64,000 nt of DNA from Sphingobacterium sp. N143 (GCF_030325625.1 NZ_JACAIS010000009.1:124001-188000), one strand, 5' to 3'; numbered from the stretch's first letter, positions 15,105-24,705 are shown. A program made the numbers and translations. The notes: generated by a model not told the origin, from the sequence alone.

Positions 15105-15929
15105 CTATAAGTACTTTTTATAGATGGAATATAAGATTTTAAGATCGTTTTCACTTAAGAATGCGGTATTGACATCTTGTTGAATATAATGGATCTTAAA
15201 GGCTTTGATTGCCGCGTCTGGATTGCTCACATCATATCCAATAATGCGCAGCGCCATCTTCGGGTTAAAATCTACTGGTGGTACTTCTAGAAATTCTTCA
15301 TACCAAAACCCAAACCCCTGATCAGCCAATTTCTTCCAAGGAAAACGGGATGGATCATTTTTACGTGTGGGGGCCAGATCCATGTGGCCTATGAAATTTG
15401 CCTGCGGGATTTTATAGGTATCTTTCAGATAACGCAATAACTGAATCAGGGCATCGACCTGTACATCTGTCCAGGGATCAGTCGTACCATTATTATCAAG
15501 CTCAATACCAATTGATGATGAGTTCAAGTCGGTATCATTTCCCCATTTCCCCAGACCTGCATGATGGGCTCTATATAGATCATTGACCATCTGTACAACT
15601 TTACCATCTCTACCTACCACATAATGTGAACTCACGCCGGCCTTAGTCGAATGGAACGTTCGGATTGTCTGTCCCAAAGAATCTTGGGCAGTATGATGGA
15701 TCACCACAAAATTAGGTTTGCGAATACCAAAATTGATCGAAGCAATCCATTGTTGATCCTTGACGTTCACCTTGACCAATTGTCCGGTCACAGGCGACTG
15801 TTTATATAACTTTGAGAACTCTTTTGCTTGCTTTTTATAGACCTTTTCTGTTTTGGCATACTTCGCTCCTGCACAGGAGGCTAAAAATGCGACTGAAATA
15901 AAAAGACTTCGTGTTAACCTCATGCTCAT
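15105..15929 (-). CDS. N-acetylmuramoyl-L-alanine amidase, lipoprotein
   Basis: A peptidoglycan amidase that cuts the bond between muramic acid and the stem peptide, probably membrane-anchored in the periplasm. From the ATG at 15929 it is 274 aa. The signal MSMRLTRSLFISVAFLASC ends in a lipobox Cys. The amidase_2 (PGRP-like) domain shows zinc ligands in VIHHTAQDS and GHMDLAPTRKNDP, and the substrate motif SSHYVVGRDGKVVQMV between them. A C-terminal extension of about 60 residues follows. A longer in-frame start at 15977 is rejected because its 16 extra residues are coded by a perfect hairpin and would bury the signal peptide. Confidence 0.88.
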   Translation of the reverse strand: MSMRLTRSLFISVAFLASCAGAKYAKTEKVYKKQAKEFSKLYKQSPVTGQLVKVNVKDQQWIASINFGIRKPNFVVIHHTAQDSLGQTIRTFHSTKAGVSSHYVVGRDGKVVQMVNDLYRAHHAGLGKWGNDTDLNSSSIGIELDNNGTTDPWTDVQVDALIQLLRYLKDTYKIPQANFIGHMDLAPTRKNDPSRFPWKKLADQGFGFWYEEFLEVPPVDFNPKMALRIIGYDVSNPDAAIKAFKIHYIQQDVNTAFLSENDLKILYSIYKKYL

Positions 15930-15947
15930 ATCTGAATGTTTCAACAC

Positions 15948-15990
15948 AAACTTAATTATATTGCTTTTTATATGCAATATAATTAAGTTT
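15948..15990. repeat. 17-bp perfect inverted repeat upstream of the amidase
   Basis: AAACTTAATTATATTGC (15948-15964) and GCAATATAATTAAGTTT (15974-15990) are exact reverse complements with a 9-nt spacer. The hairpin lies 18 nt before the amidase ATG, after the gcvP terminator. It lacks a GC-rich stem and T-tail, so a regulator site or leader structure is more likely than a terminator. Confidence 0.7.
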
Positions 15991-16018
15991 CATATGAAAA
16001 TCTACAATTTTCAGAATT

Positions 16019-16067
16019 ATTCTAAGCTAAAAAGCCCCCGTAATATGGGGGCTTTTTAGCTTAGAAT
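16019..16067 (-). terminator. gcvP terminator, 21-bp perfect stem
   Basis: A 21-nt arm ending in AGCCCCC is perfectly matched by GGGGGCT and its extension, with the 7-nt loop GTAATAT. It starts 11 nt past the gcvP stop. Confidence 0.92.
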
Positions 16068-16077
16068 ATAAACAGAC

Positions 16078-18951
16078 TTATGCTTCTGCGTATTCTTCAA
16101 TTGAAGGACATGAACAGATCAACGTACGGTCGCCCTGAGAGTCATTTACACGCCCCACTGAAGGCCAAAACTTACGGTCTCTGACATAATCCAATGGATA
16201 AGCAGCAACCTGACGGCTATAAGGTCTATCCCACTCATCAGCTGTAACAACTGTTGCTGTGTGTGGTGCATTTTTCAATACATTGTTTATATGGTCAACT
16301 TGCCCCGCTTCTACTGCTGCAATTTCTTGACGGATGGCTATCAAAGCATCGCAGAAACGATCCAATTCAGCTTTAGATTCCGACTCAGTCGGCTCTACCA
16401 TCAATGTTCCAGCAACAGGGAATGAAACTGTCGGCGCATGGAAACCATAATCCATTAAACGTTTTGCAATATCGGCAACCTCAATACCCGCATTTTTGAA
16501 TCCACGGCAATCTAAGATCATCTCATGGGCACAACGGCCATTGCTACCTGAATACAGTACCGGATATGCATTCTCCAAGCGTGACTTAATATAATTTGCA
16601 TTCAATATGGCAGTTCTTGTTGCATTGGTCAGTCCTTCTCCACCCATCATTGAGATATAGGCATGAGAGATAACCAAGATTGAGGCTGAACCAAATGGTG
16701 CCGCAGAGACTGCTGTAATTCCCTCTTCACCAGAAGTTGAAACCACTTCGTGATTGGGCAAGAAAGGGACGAGATGTTTTGCAACACCAATCGGTCCCAT
16801 ACCAGGGCCACCACCACCGTGAGGGATACAGAATGTTTTGTGTAAGTTTAAGTGACAAACATCTGCTCCGATATGGCCAGGACTTGTCAGACCTACCTGT
16901 GCATTCATATTGGCACCATCCATATAAACCTGACCTCCATTAGCATGGATAATTTCACAGACTTCAATAATAGACTCTTCAAATACACCGTGCGTAGAAG
17001 GATAGGTAACCATTAAAGAATTCAGATTTGCAGCGTGCTCCTCGGCTTTTGCTTTTAAATCTGGAATATCAATATTTCCTTGCTCATCACATTTCACCAC
17101 TACGACTTTTAATCCGGCCATCGATGCGGAAGCAGGGTTGGTACCGTGTGCTGAAGCAGGAATCAGACAGATGTTACGACCATGGTCGCCACGGCTTTCA
17201 TGATAAGCACGGATAACCATTAGTCCTGTATATTCTCCTTGTGCTCCTGAATTTGGCTGGAAACTCATTTTGGCAAAACCTGTGATCTCAGCTAACCAAT
17301 CATTTAATTCGCCAATCATTTGCATATAACCCGAAGTTTGATCCGCTGGAGCAAATGGGTGCAAACCGCCAAATCTGGACCAAGTAACCGGAACCATTTC
17401 TGCTGTTGCATTCAACTTCATTGTACATGATCCCAAAGGAATCATGGAGTGGCAAAGCGATAAATCTTTTGCTTCCAATGATTTGATATAACGTAGCATT
17501 TCATGCTCAGAATGGTAGCTATTAAAGATTGGATGTGTCAAGTATGCTGAAGTACGAGCCAGTTCTGCTGGAATAGAAGTGCTTACATTTTCCTCTAATG
17601 CATCAAAATCCACATCATTCAAGGTTTTTCCCTGAATTTTTGCAAATACTTTTACAATGGTTTTGATGTCTTCATACGTTGTTGTCTCATCTATGGCAAC
17701 AGAAACTTCTGTCCCTTTATAATAGAAATTCAACTCATTATTCAAGGCTTCAGATTTCAATGCACCTGCATGTGCCCCCAAATCTACACGTAGTGTATCA
17801 AAGTAGGCCTTATTCAATTGTGTATATCCCAACGATTGTAATGCTTGATCCAGTAGGTTGGCCAGGGCATGAATACGAGAGGCAATGTTTTTAATTCCTT
17901 CAGGGCCGTGGTAAACAGCATAGAAAGAAGCCATAATAGCCAATAAGGCTTGTGCAGTACAGATATTCGACGATGCTTTATCCCGACGGATATGTTGCTC
18001 ACGTGTCTGTAAGGCCATCCGTAGTGCATATTTACCGTTTGAATCAGATGTCACACCGATGATCCGGCCCGGGATATTACGTTTAAAGCTATCACGGGTT
18101 GCAAAAAATGCGGCATGAGGGCCTCCAAAGCCCATTGGTACTCCAAAACGCTGTGAATTACCCACAACAACATCTGCACCCCATTCTCCTGGAGGCGTTA
18201 ACAGTGCCAAGCTCATTAAGTCTGCAGCTGCACATACCGTAATGTTTTTACGATGCGCAGCATCAGTAAATGCTTTATAGTCGAAGATAGCACCATCCGC
18301 AGCCGGATATTGTACAAATGCAGCAAAGACGTTATCCGTCAATTCAGATTCAGCGATGGTCGCTATTTTCAATTCTATGCCGAAAGACAGCGCACGGGTC
18401 TTTAATACATCTATTGTTTGTGCATAGGCGTTATCTGAAACCAGAAATACATTCGCCTCTTTATTCTTTCTAGCAGAATATAACATAAACATCGCTTCAG
18501 CAGCGGCTGTAGCCTCATCCAATAGTGATGCATTGGCAATTTCCAACCCTGTAAAATCAGCGATAACTGTTTGAAAGTTTAATAAAGCCTGTAAACGTCC
18601 TTGCGCAATTTCAGCTTGGTAAGGGGTATATTGCGTATACCATCCTGGATTTTCAAACACATTCCGTTGAATTACACCTGGAAGGATGACATCATAATAA
18701 CCTTGACCGATAAAAGATTTAAACACTTTGTTTTTCTCGGCGATCTCCGCAATTCTCTTTAAATAAGCAACCTCAGACAGGGCTTTTGGAAGATTTAAAG
18801 GTTTTGGAGCGCGAATTTGAGATGGGACCGTTTGGTCAATAAGTTGGTCAATTGACGAAACGCCTAATTTGGCCAACATTTCACTCGCTTCAACTGGACT
18901 TGGGCCATTGTGGCGATTTTCGAATTTTTCTTGGAAGTGTATATTGCTCAT
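16078..18951 (-). CDS. gcvP: Glycine dehydrogenase (decarboxylating), P-protein
   Basis: The PLP-dependent P-protein of the glycine cleavage system: it decarboxylates glycine and passes the aminomethyl group to the lipoyl arm of GcvH. At 957 aa it is the single-chain form (both halves fused), normal for Bacteroidota. The PLP lysine lies in NLHKTFCIPHGGGGPG near residue 705. The N-terminal half begins FENRHNGPSPVEASEML and has GQGYYDVILPGVIQRNV. gcvT is 13 kb away and gcvH is not in the window, so the system is dispersed. The 5' leader is about 80 nt if the -7 element at 19039 is used, and it holds an imperfect tandem repeat. Confidence 0.97.
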   Translation of the reverse strand: MSNIHFQEKFENRHNGPSPVEASEMLAKLGVSSIDQLIDQTVPSQIRAPKPLNLPKALSEVAYLKRIAEIAEKNKVFKSFIGQGYYDVILPGVIQRNVFENPGWYTQYTPYQAEIAQGRLQALLNFQTVIADFTGLEIANASLLDEATAAAEAMFMLYSARKNKEANVFLVSDNAYAQTIDVLKTRALSFGIELKIATIAESELTDNVFAAFVQYPAADGAIFDYKAFTDAAHRKNITVCAAADLMSLALLTPPGEWGADVVVGNSQRFGVPMGFGGPHAAFFATRDSFKRNIPGRIIGVTSDSNGKYALRMALQTREQHIRRDKASSNICTAQALLAIMASFYAVYHGPEGIKNIASRIHALANLLDQALQSLGYTQLNKAYFDTLRVDLGAHAGALKSEALNNELNFYYKGTEVSVAIDETTTYEDIKTIVKVFAKIQGKTLNDVDFDALEENVSTSIPAELARTSAYLTHPIFNSYHSEHEMLRYIKSLEAKDLSLCHSMIPLGSCTMKLNATAEMVPVTWSRFGGLHPFAPADQTSGYMQMIGELNDWLAEITGFAKMSFQPNSGAQGEYTGLMVIRAYHESRGDHGRNICLIPASAHGTNPASASMAGLKVVVVKCDEQGNIDIPDLKAKAEEHAANLNSLMVTYPSTHGVFEESIIEVCEIIHANGGQVYMDGANMNAQVGLTSPGHIGADVCHLNLHKTFCIPHGGGGPGMGPIGVAKHLVPFLPNHEVVSTSGEEGITAVSAAPFGSASILVISHAYISMMGGEGLTNATRTAILNANYIKSRLENAYPVLYSGSNGRCAHEMILDCRGFKNAGIEVADIAKRLMDYGFHAPTVSFPVAGTLMVEPTESESKAELDRFCDALIAIRQEIAAVEAGQVDHINNVLKNAPHTATVVTADEWDRPYSRQVAAYPLDYVRDRKFWPSVGRVNDSQGDRTLICSCPSIEEYAEA

Positions 18952-19412
18952 GTGTGCAAAAAGTTAACGCTTATAGACAGTTAGCGACATAATAATTAGG
19001 CGATTAACTCTCTTATAAACAGTCGTTTTTTGGATGAGCAAAGATAGCAAAATAAATGGCTGAAAAAGAAGCAAAAAAGTGGATAAAAAGTCAGTTTTAC
19101 CAATAAATGAATGTGCAATCGATTGTCCTCCCGACCTTAAAATTCAAATTAAAACAATCTACTTCGTATAGTTTTATGAAACTAACAAACAATACACCGA
19201 TCATTTGACACAATGATAAAAAAAACAGGAATTGAACCATTCTTTTTTAACGCTTTTTTTTCCTTTAAAAGAGATTCTTTTTGCAATGGCGATGATTTTT
19301 CAATAAATTAGTGGGAGTACCAATTGTAAAGTGGTTTTCAATAGAAGGAGTAGCCTTTATCGAAAATCAATTCTTTAACAAATTTAAAATAGCGAAGTAA
19401 CGATTATAAATC
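18952..19412. other. Intergenic region between gcvP and ctlX (divergent)
   Basis: A 461-nt AT-rich divergent spacer without a credible gene. It holds an imperfect direct repeat (TTAACGCTTATAGACAGT at 18964-18981; TTAACTCTCTTATAAACAGT at 19004-19023) in the gcvP leader, and a -7 element for gcvP at 19039-19046. No further structure is seen toward ctlX. Confidence 0.6.
19039..19046 (-). promoter_or_regulatory. -7 promoter element for gcvP
   Basis: Minus-strand TATCTTTG matches TAnnTTTG and lies 87 nt before the gcvP ATG, giving a leader of about 80 nt. A TTTG further upstream is spaced 25 nt away, longer than the 19-21 nt optimum. Confidence 0.45.
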
Positions 19413-20366
19413 ATGAGAAAACAGGTAACAGACAGCGTGCTTTTAGTGAGACCCGCTGTCTTCCGTAAAAATGAACAGACTGCGGTCAACAATTTTTTTC
19501 AAAAAGACATCGACAACCTTAGTGGAGAAGAGGTCAATAGAGAAGCTCAAGGTGAATTTGATGCACTAGTAAATGAATTAAAATCACATGGTATTTTAGT
19601 CACCATCATTCAGGATGACGAAAAATCAGAAAGCCCAGACAGTATATTCCCAAATAATATTGTCTCCTTCCATCAGGATGGGAAAATCATTTTTTACCCC
19701 ATGTTTGCCCCAAACCGCCGAAAGGAACATTTATTGGATTTTGAAGGTCCTCTGAAACAAAATGGATATTATGTCAAATTGATTAAGGATTTAAGCGAAT
19801 CTGAAAACAACCGTCAATACCTGGAAGGAACGGGAGCCTTAGTACTGGACCGTACACATCGAATTGCCTATTGTGCACTGTCGGAAAGAGCAGATCGAGC
19901 CATGTTAGATGAATACTGTAAAACGGAGAACTATACTCCAGTTGTTTTCCATGCTTTCCAGACTGTCAATGGTGAGCGCAGGCCTATTTATCACACGAAT
20001 GTGGTATTGGCCGTGGGAGAAGATTTTGCTATTTTGTGCCCTGCCGCAATTGATGACAAATCCGAACGGGAGTCCTTACTGAAAAAGTTGAAGGAAACGG
20101 GGAAGGAAATCATTGAAATCAATGAAAATCAATTGGAAAACTTTGCCGCAAATTGTTTGCAGGTAAGAAATAAATATGGGAACCGGTTTATTGTCTTAAG
20201 CAATAAAGCGCTCTCCTCATTGACCCTTTACCAAACTGCACAGCTCGAAAAACATGGTAAAATTATTCACCAGGATCTCCATGTTATCGAAACTTGTGGT
20301 GGAGGCAGTGTACGTCATATGATGGCCGAAGTATTTCTTCCTAAAGAAAAAATAATGGATGCTTAG
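19413..20366 (+). CDS. ctlX: Citrulline utilization hydrolase CtlX / amidinotransferase family
   Basis: A 317-aa guanidine-group-modifying enzyme (arginine deiminase fold), cytoplasmic. Key residues fit: SIFPNNIVSFH near residue 75 (substrate Asp/Asn loop), EGTGALVLDR near 145, YHTNVVLAVG near 200 with the catalytic His, and LHVIETCGGGSVRHMMAEVF near the C-terminus with the catalytic Cys. CtlX converts citrulline to ornithine and is named from Francisella; I assign that name from resemblance, and arginine deiminase or a related activity remains possible. The stop codon lies inside the stem of its terminator. Confidence 0.85.
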   Translation: MRKQVTDSVLLVRPAVFRKNEQTAVNNFFQKDIDNLSGEEVNREAQGEFDALVNELKSHGILVTIIQDDEKSESPDSIFPNNIVSFHQDGKIIFYPMFAPNRRKEHLLDFEGPLKQNGYYVKLIKDLSESENNRQYLEGTGALVLDRTHRIAYCALSERADRAMLDEYCKTENYTPVVFHAFQTVNGERRPIYHTNVVLAVGEDFAILCPAAIDDKSERESLLKKLKETGKEIIEINENQLENFAANCLQVRNKYGNRFIVLSNKALSSLTLYQTAQLEKHGKIIHQDLHVIETCGGGSVRHMMAEVFLPKEKIMDA

Positions 20367-20390
20367 TTAGTAGGCATCCATTATTTTTAA
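20351..20390 (+). terminator. Terminator overlapping the ctlX stop
   Basis: AATAATGGATGC (20351-20362) pairs with GCATCCATTATT (20374-20385), then a T-run. The ctlX stop TAG is in the loop. Confidence 0.82.
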
Positions 20391-20443
20391 TACGCTGGTC
20401 CAAACAACTGTCTATGCCCACCAGGGCAAGCATGTAGCCAACA

Positions 20444-22033
20444 TTAATATAAAATTGTAAACTTAAAATCCAATGGATCGAAATACTTATAGAGATCTCT
20501 GAAAAGGTTGTCACCGTATTTAACATAGAGCAAAGCAAAATTTTCGGACCGTTCCTGTAATCCTCCCCCCGGGAAAAGCTTTTCTTTTACATTATCAATA
20601 TCTGTCAGGGCATGCTGATGGTTTCTTTTTTCGGCCTTCATTAACTTTTTTTCCAAATTGTTGATGGCTTTTTTTAAGCGTGCTTTTACGGCTTCTGTAC
20701 TTGGGCCCAAGCTAGGATCGATCTTGTGAGTGCGCAATCTTATCTTTCCAAAGATAGAATTGAGCTCCATCCACTCATCATTGAGATTCAATCTTTCCTT
20801 CGTATGACGGCGTACATATTCTTTCTTTAAGACTTCAGTAGACCTAAATATACTTTTGAAAGTCAAATCTAATCTGAATAGCTTCGCTGCTACGTTATCA
20901 TCTGTAATCATGGCGGAGTTACGCGGGATGAGAATCGGAAAGTCTATTTGATATTGGTCAAAGTTGGATTTCAACTGCATCCAATAAACCATTTCGGCTC
21001 CCCCCCCAATATAGGCAAGATTGGGAAGAATTATTTCCTGATACATCGGTCGCATCACCACGTTCGGGCTGAAACGTTCGGGATAAGCATCAATCTCTTT
21101 TTCAAGCTCTTCTCTGGTAAAATATATATGCTGATGGAGTACTTCATATCGGCCATCTGGATGGAGAACCAAACGCTCCCGAAATTCATCTGTCAAATAA
21201 AAGAAATTAATCTCTCTGGCATGTACCTGTGTAGCAAAGCCCTTTGCTTCCAATTCTGCTGAACGGGCCGTAATAGCCTTAAAGCTTTTTTCGGACAGGA
21301 TATCTTCCTTAATGATGGGTTTGAATAATTCTTTTAGGCTCTTGTCATCTGCATCAACAATGAGCAGACCATAGGCTTTGAAGAGTTCGTTTACCATATA
21401 CCTTGTTGCATCCGCTAATTTACCGTGCTTGAGATAGGCTGTTTCTACAATATGGGTCAGTTTTGCGGAATTTTCTGAAAGCCCCAGAATATTGGTATAT
21501 TGTTTTACCGCTTCGGCTATGGTATCTGTATCCATCCGGCCAGTCGCTGAAACTGCCGGTGTATCCCATGTTATTTTCTTACCATATACTTTCGTATGAT
21601 TAATCTCCTCAAAATCATGGTCCTCAGTCGCCATCCAATATACGGGAATAAAATGCTGATCTGGATGTTTGGCTTTTAAGTCGTCCGAGAGCCGTATGGC
21701 TGTCATAATCTTAAAAATAAAATACAATGGCCCCGTAAATACATTTAGTTGATGTCCTGTGGTAATCGTGTATGTATTGTCCTGCAGCAGTAATTCGATG
21801 TGAGCAACAACGGCCGGTGATGTATGCAAAAGATCGCCATATTGTGCTTTCAGACGATTCACAAGAACAGCGCGATGATTAAAGTTTTTTTTCGCCTTGA
21901 GCTGCTTTTCAAAACCCGCTAATGTTGGCCAATTGCCAACAAATGGCGCTATGGATTCATCATGGGCCAGGTAAGCCAGCAAAGTCTTGGAGAAACTATT
22001 TGTCTCACTATATTCAATATAGGTTGCTTTCAT
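20444..22033 (-). CDS. bshC: Bacillithiol biosynthesis cysteine-adding enzyme
   Basis: BshC adds cysteine to glucosaminyl-malate in the last step of bacillithiol synthesis, the low-molecular-weight thiol of many Firmicutes and some Bacteroidota. The 529-aa length is normal. The Rossmann-like core is seen in ITTGHQLNVFTGPLYFIFK, PVYWMATEDHDFEEI, and PNVVMRPMYQEIILPNLAYIGGGAE. A C-terminal coiled coil (about residues 440-490, with KARLKKAINNLEKKLMKAEK) is a known feature of the family. bshA and bshB are not in this window. It stands alone between the ctlX and rimO terminators. Confidence 0.92.
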   Translation of the reverse strand: MKATYIEYSETNSFSKTLLAYLAHDESIAPFVGNWPTLAGFEKQLKAKKNFNHRAVLVNRLKAQYGDLLHTSPAVVAHIELLLQDNTYTITTGHQLNVFTGPLYFIFKIMTAIRLSDDLKAKHPDQHFIPVYWMATEDHDFEEINHTKVYGKKITWDTPAVSATGRMDTDTIAEAVKQYTNILGLSENSAKLTHIVETAYLKHGKLADATRYMVNELFKAYGLLIVDADDKSLKELFKPIIKEDILSEKSFKAITARSAELEAKGFATQVHAREINFFYLTDEFRERLVLHPDGRYEVLHQHIYFTREELEKEIDAYPERFSPNVVMRPMYQEIILPNLAYIGGGAEMVYWMQLKSNFDQYQIDFPILIPRNSAMITDDNVAAKLFRLDLTFKSIFRSTEVLKKEYVRRHTKERLNLNDEWMELNSIFGKIRLRTHKIDPSLGPSTEAVKARLKKAINNLEKKLMKAEKRNHQHALTDIDNVKEKLFPGGGLQERSENFALLYVKYGDNLFRDLYKYFDPLDFKFTILY

Positions 22034-22149
22034 ATCCGTTTATTGTACGCTAAACACATGTAGCTTATTTGAGGCAGCAAAATAGTGAATTTTAACAAAA
22101 AGCTTGTTTCGCTTTTAAATTATATCATTCTGCTGACAATTGTCCTATA

Positions 22150-22185
22150 GTAAAAAGGCCTCCCTAAACATGGAGGCCTTTTTAC
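22150..22185 (-). terminator. rimO terminator
   Basis: GTAAAAAGGCCTCC (22150-22163) pairs with GGAGGCCTTTTTAC (22172-22185) around an 8-nt loop, about 30 nt past the rimO stop. Its A/T tails would work in either direction. Confidence 0.9.
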
Positions 22186-22214
22186 TTCTATTATCATTGA
22201 TCTTTACCAATCAA

Positions 22215-23552
22215 TTATTTCTTTACAATTTCGCCATAAAGATCAAAATCTTCGGCCCGGTCAATTTTTACGTTGACAAAGTCCCCGATCCGCGCATAAG
22301 CATCTGCTGCGGAAATCAAGACTTCATTGTCCACTTCTGGTGAATCGTATTCAGTCCGGCCAATAAAATAATCACCATCCACACGATCGACCAGCACCTT
22401 ATATGCATGACCAACTTTCGTTTGATTGATCTCATAAGAAATTCCTTGCTGTACCTCCATAATAGCCTCTACACGCTCTTCCTTTACCTCTGGTGTGACG
22501 TCATCTTCTAAAGAATGTGCGTGTGTTTTTTCCTCATGAGAATAGGTGAAACAACCTAAGCGATCGAAACGGGTTTCCTCAACCCATTCCAGCATTTCCT
22601 GAAAATCTTGTTCCGTTTCGCCTGGGTAGCCACAGATCAAGGTGGTTCGCAATGCAATATCAGGAACCTTATCACGAATTGCATGGACAAGATCGATCTG
22701 TTTTTGTTTGGTCGTTCCTCGACGCATGGATTTTAACATCGGATCTGAAATATGCTGCAATGGCATATCCAAGTAATTACAAATATTTGAACGTTCGTTC
22801 ATTGCATCCAAAATATCCATTGGAAAGCCGGAAGGATAAGCATATTGGAGACGAATCCACTCAATACCATCCACATCGGAAAGATGTCTCATCAAATCGG
22901 AGAGATTTCGTTTTCCATAAATATCCAGCCCATAATAAGTCAGATCCTGAGCAATCAGGATCAATTCCTTCGTTCCATTGGATGCTAAAAATTTGGCCTC
23001 TTTCACCAAATCGTCAATCGACTTGGAAACATGTTTACCTCGCATCAAAGGGATTGCACAAAATGAACAGGGGCGGTTACAGCCCTCGGCAATCTTAAAA
23101 TAAGAAAAATGTGAAGGTGTAGTCAACAGGCGTTCACCCAGCAACTCATGCCGATAATCAGCCCCAATAGAGGACAATAAATCCGGTAAATCGTTGGTTC
23201 CAAAATAGGCATCCACACTTGGAATCTCTGATTGTAATTCGGGCTTATAGCGCTCCGAAAGACAGCCAGTCACAATCACCTTATTGATCTTGCCTTGATC
23301 CTTTAGCTCGGAATACTGCAATATGGTATCAATAGACTCTTGTTTTGCATTGTCAATAAAGCCACAGGTATTGATGACCACAATATCGTTCTGCTGTATA
23401 TTGGAGGCTTCATGAACAACTTCCATCTGGTTACCTTTCAACTGGCCCATCAACACTTCGCTGTCGTGAATATTTTTCGAACAGCCCAAGGTCACCACGT
23501 TTACGCGGGGTTTATTGACGGCAGGAGCAGATTTCGTGTATTTTGTCTTCAT
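22215..23552 (-). CDS. rimO: Ribosomal protein S12 methylthiotransferase RimO
   Basis: A radical-SAM enzyme that attaches a methylthio group to Asp89 of ribosomal protein S12, using two 4Fe-4S clusters. The N-terminal UPF0004 domain opens with VNVVTLGCSKNIHDSEVLMG. The radical-SAM triad is in CNRPCSFCAIPLMRG near residue 160. A TRAM domain (about 380-445) closes the protein with YDSPEVDNEVLI. The ATG at 23552 (MKTKYTK) gives 445 aa and matches the usual family start; another in-frame ATG at 23582 would add 10 residues. Specificity for S12 over tRNA (MiaB) is indicated by the LGCSKN..D motif. Confidence 0.93.
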   Translation of the reverse strand: MKTKYTKSAPAVNKPRVNVVTLGCSKNIHDSEVLMGQLKGNQMEVVHEASNIQQNDIVVINTCGFIDNAKQESIDTILQYSELKDQGKINKVIVTGCLSERYKPELQSEIPSVDAYFGTNDLPDLLSSIGADYRHELLGERLLTTPSHFSYFKIAEGCNRPCSFCAIPLMRGKHVSKSIDDLVKEAKFLASNGTKELILIAQDLTYYGLDIYGKRNLSDLMRHLSDVDGIEWIRLQYAYPSGFPMDILDAMNERSNICNYLDMPLQHISDPMLKSMRRGTTKQKQIDLVHAIRDKVPDIALRTTLICGYPGETEQDFQEMLEWVEETRFDRLGCFTYSHEEKTHAHSLEDDVTPEVKEERVEAIMEVQQGISYEINQTKVGHAYKVLVDRVDGDYFIGRTEYDSPEVDNEVLISAADAYARIGDFVNVKIDRAEDFDLYGEIVKK

Positions 23553-23694
23553 ATGATTAGAAGGGTTTGTCAAGAAAGGCATTCATGACGCGGAAATTCT
23601 GCCTTTTGGAGGTCCAGAATAATCTTGGTCTGATTAAAAAAAACGTGTTTTATCAACAATGAAAAACCTCGCCTCTGACAGTGATTTTAATTTT

Positions 23695-24657
23695 CTATTT
23701 GAAAAGGGAATCTACAAATTCCTTTTTATTAAATAATTGGAGGTCACCAATCTTTTCACCTACACCAATATATTTCACCGGTATTTTGAATTGATCAGAT
23801 ATGCCAATGACCACTCCGCCTTTGGCCGTTCCATCTAATTTTGTCAAAGCCAAGGCATTGACATCTGTAGCCTGTGTGAATTGAGTGCATTGTTCGATCG
23901 CATTTTGACCTGTAGAAGCGTCCAATACCAATAGGATTTCATGTGGTGCTCCAGGAACAACCTTTTGCATCACATTCTTAATTTTAGTTAATTCGTTCAT
24001 CAAGCCAACCTTGTTGTGTAGCCGACCAGCAGTATCAATGATACAAACATCTTCACCATTGGCCACTGCGGATTTCACTGTATCATAGGCCACCGAAGCT
24101 GGGTCAGATCCCATTGCTTGGGCAACAACACGCACGCCAACGCGCTCCCCCCATAGTTTAAGCTGGTCAACAGCTGCGGCCCGAAAAGTATCCGCGGCAC
24201 CCAAGACAACTTTACTTCCAGCTTGTTTAAGTTGATGCGCTAGTTTGCCAATCGTCGTTGTCTTGCCAACACCATTAACTCCAACAACCATAATGACATA
24301 AGGTTTATGGTCACCGTAATTAAAGTTCTCAAAGTCTGAACTGTTATTTTCAGCAAGTAAAGTTTGAATCTCCTCTTTCAGTAAGTTGTTTAATTCTGAA
24401 GTGGAAACGTATTTATCTCTGGCAACACGGGCTTGTATGCGGTCAATGATTTTTAAAGTGGTCGTAACCCCAACATCAGAAGTAACCAAAACTTCTTCCA
24501 AATTATCCAACACATCATCATCTACGGTGGACTTCCCGACTACCGCTTTTGTTATTTTGGAAAGAAAGCCTTCTTTTGTTTTTTCCAACCCCTTATCTAG
24601 GGCCTGTTCTTCTTCTTGTGTTTGTGGTTTTTTCTTAAAAAAATCAAATAATCCCAT
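23695..24657 (-). CDS. ftsY: Signal recognition particle receptor FtsY
   Basis: The SRP receptor GTPase, which brings SRP-bound ribosomes to the Sec translocon at the inner membrane. From MGLFDFFKKK at 24657 it is 320 aa, lacking the long acidic A-domain of E. coli. The NG domain shows the P-loop GVNGVGKTTTIGKLA, the DTAGR loop and TKLDGTAKGG. The longer in-frame start at 24696 is rejected because the -7 promoter element (24684-24691) lies inside it. FtsY is next to rpmB-rpmG-DUF4295, a common Bacteroidota arrangement, but has its own promoter after their terminator. Confidence 0.96.
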   Translation of the reverse strand: MGLFDFFKKKPQTQEEEQALDKGLEKTKEGFLSKITKAVVGKSTVDDDVLDNLEEVLVTSDVGVTTTLKIIDRIQARVARDKYVSTSELNNLLKEEIQTLLAENNSSDFENFNYGDHKPYVIMVVGVNGVGKTTTIGKLAHQLKQAGSKVVLGAADTFRAAAVDQLKLWGERVGVRVVAQAMGSDPASVAYDTVKSAVANGEDVCIIDTAGRLHNKVGLMNELTKIKNVMQKVVPGAPHEILLVLDASTGQNAIEQCTQFTQATDVNALALTKLDGTAKGGVVIGISDQFKIPVKYIGVGEKIGDLQLFNKKEFVDSLFK

Positions 24658-24683
24658 GGAGTGCTGTAGTGAAAATTGATGTT

Positions 24684-24691
24684 CAAATATA
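24684..24691 (-). promoter_or_regulatory. -7 promoter element for ftsY
   Basis: Minus-strand TATATTTG matches TAnnTTTG, 26 nt before the ATG at 24657. It fixes the start of ftsY at or after about 24677. Confidence 0.6.
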
Positions 24692-24705
24692 AACAAATGT
24701 CTTCA

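Noticed and set aside
18952..19412. Glycine riboswitch upstream of gcvP
   Set aside because: The tandem purine-rich glycine aptamer pattern is not visible; only an imperfect repeat is present.
22652..23098. 148-residue plus-strand frame antisense to rimO
   Set aside because: RimO is supported by radical-SAM and TRAM motifs in the other strand; the antisense frame has none.
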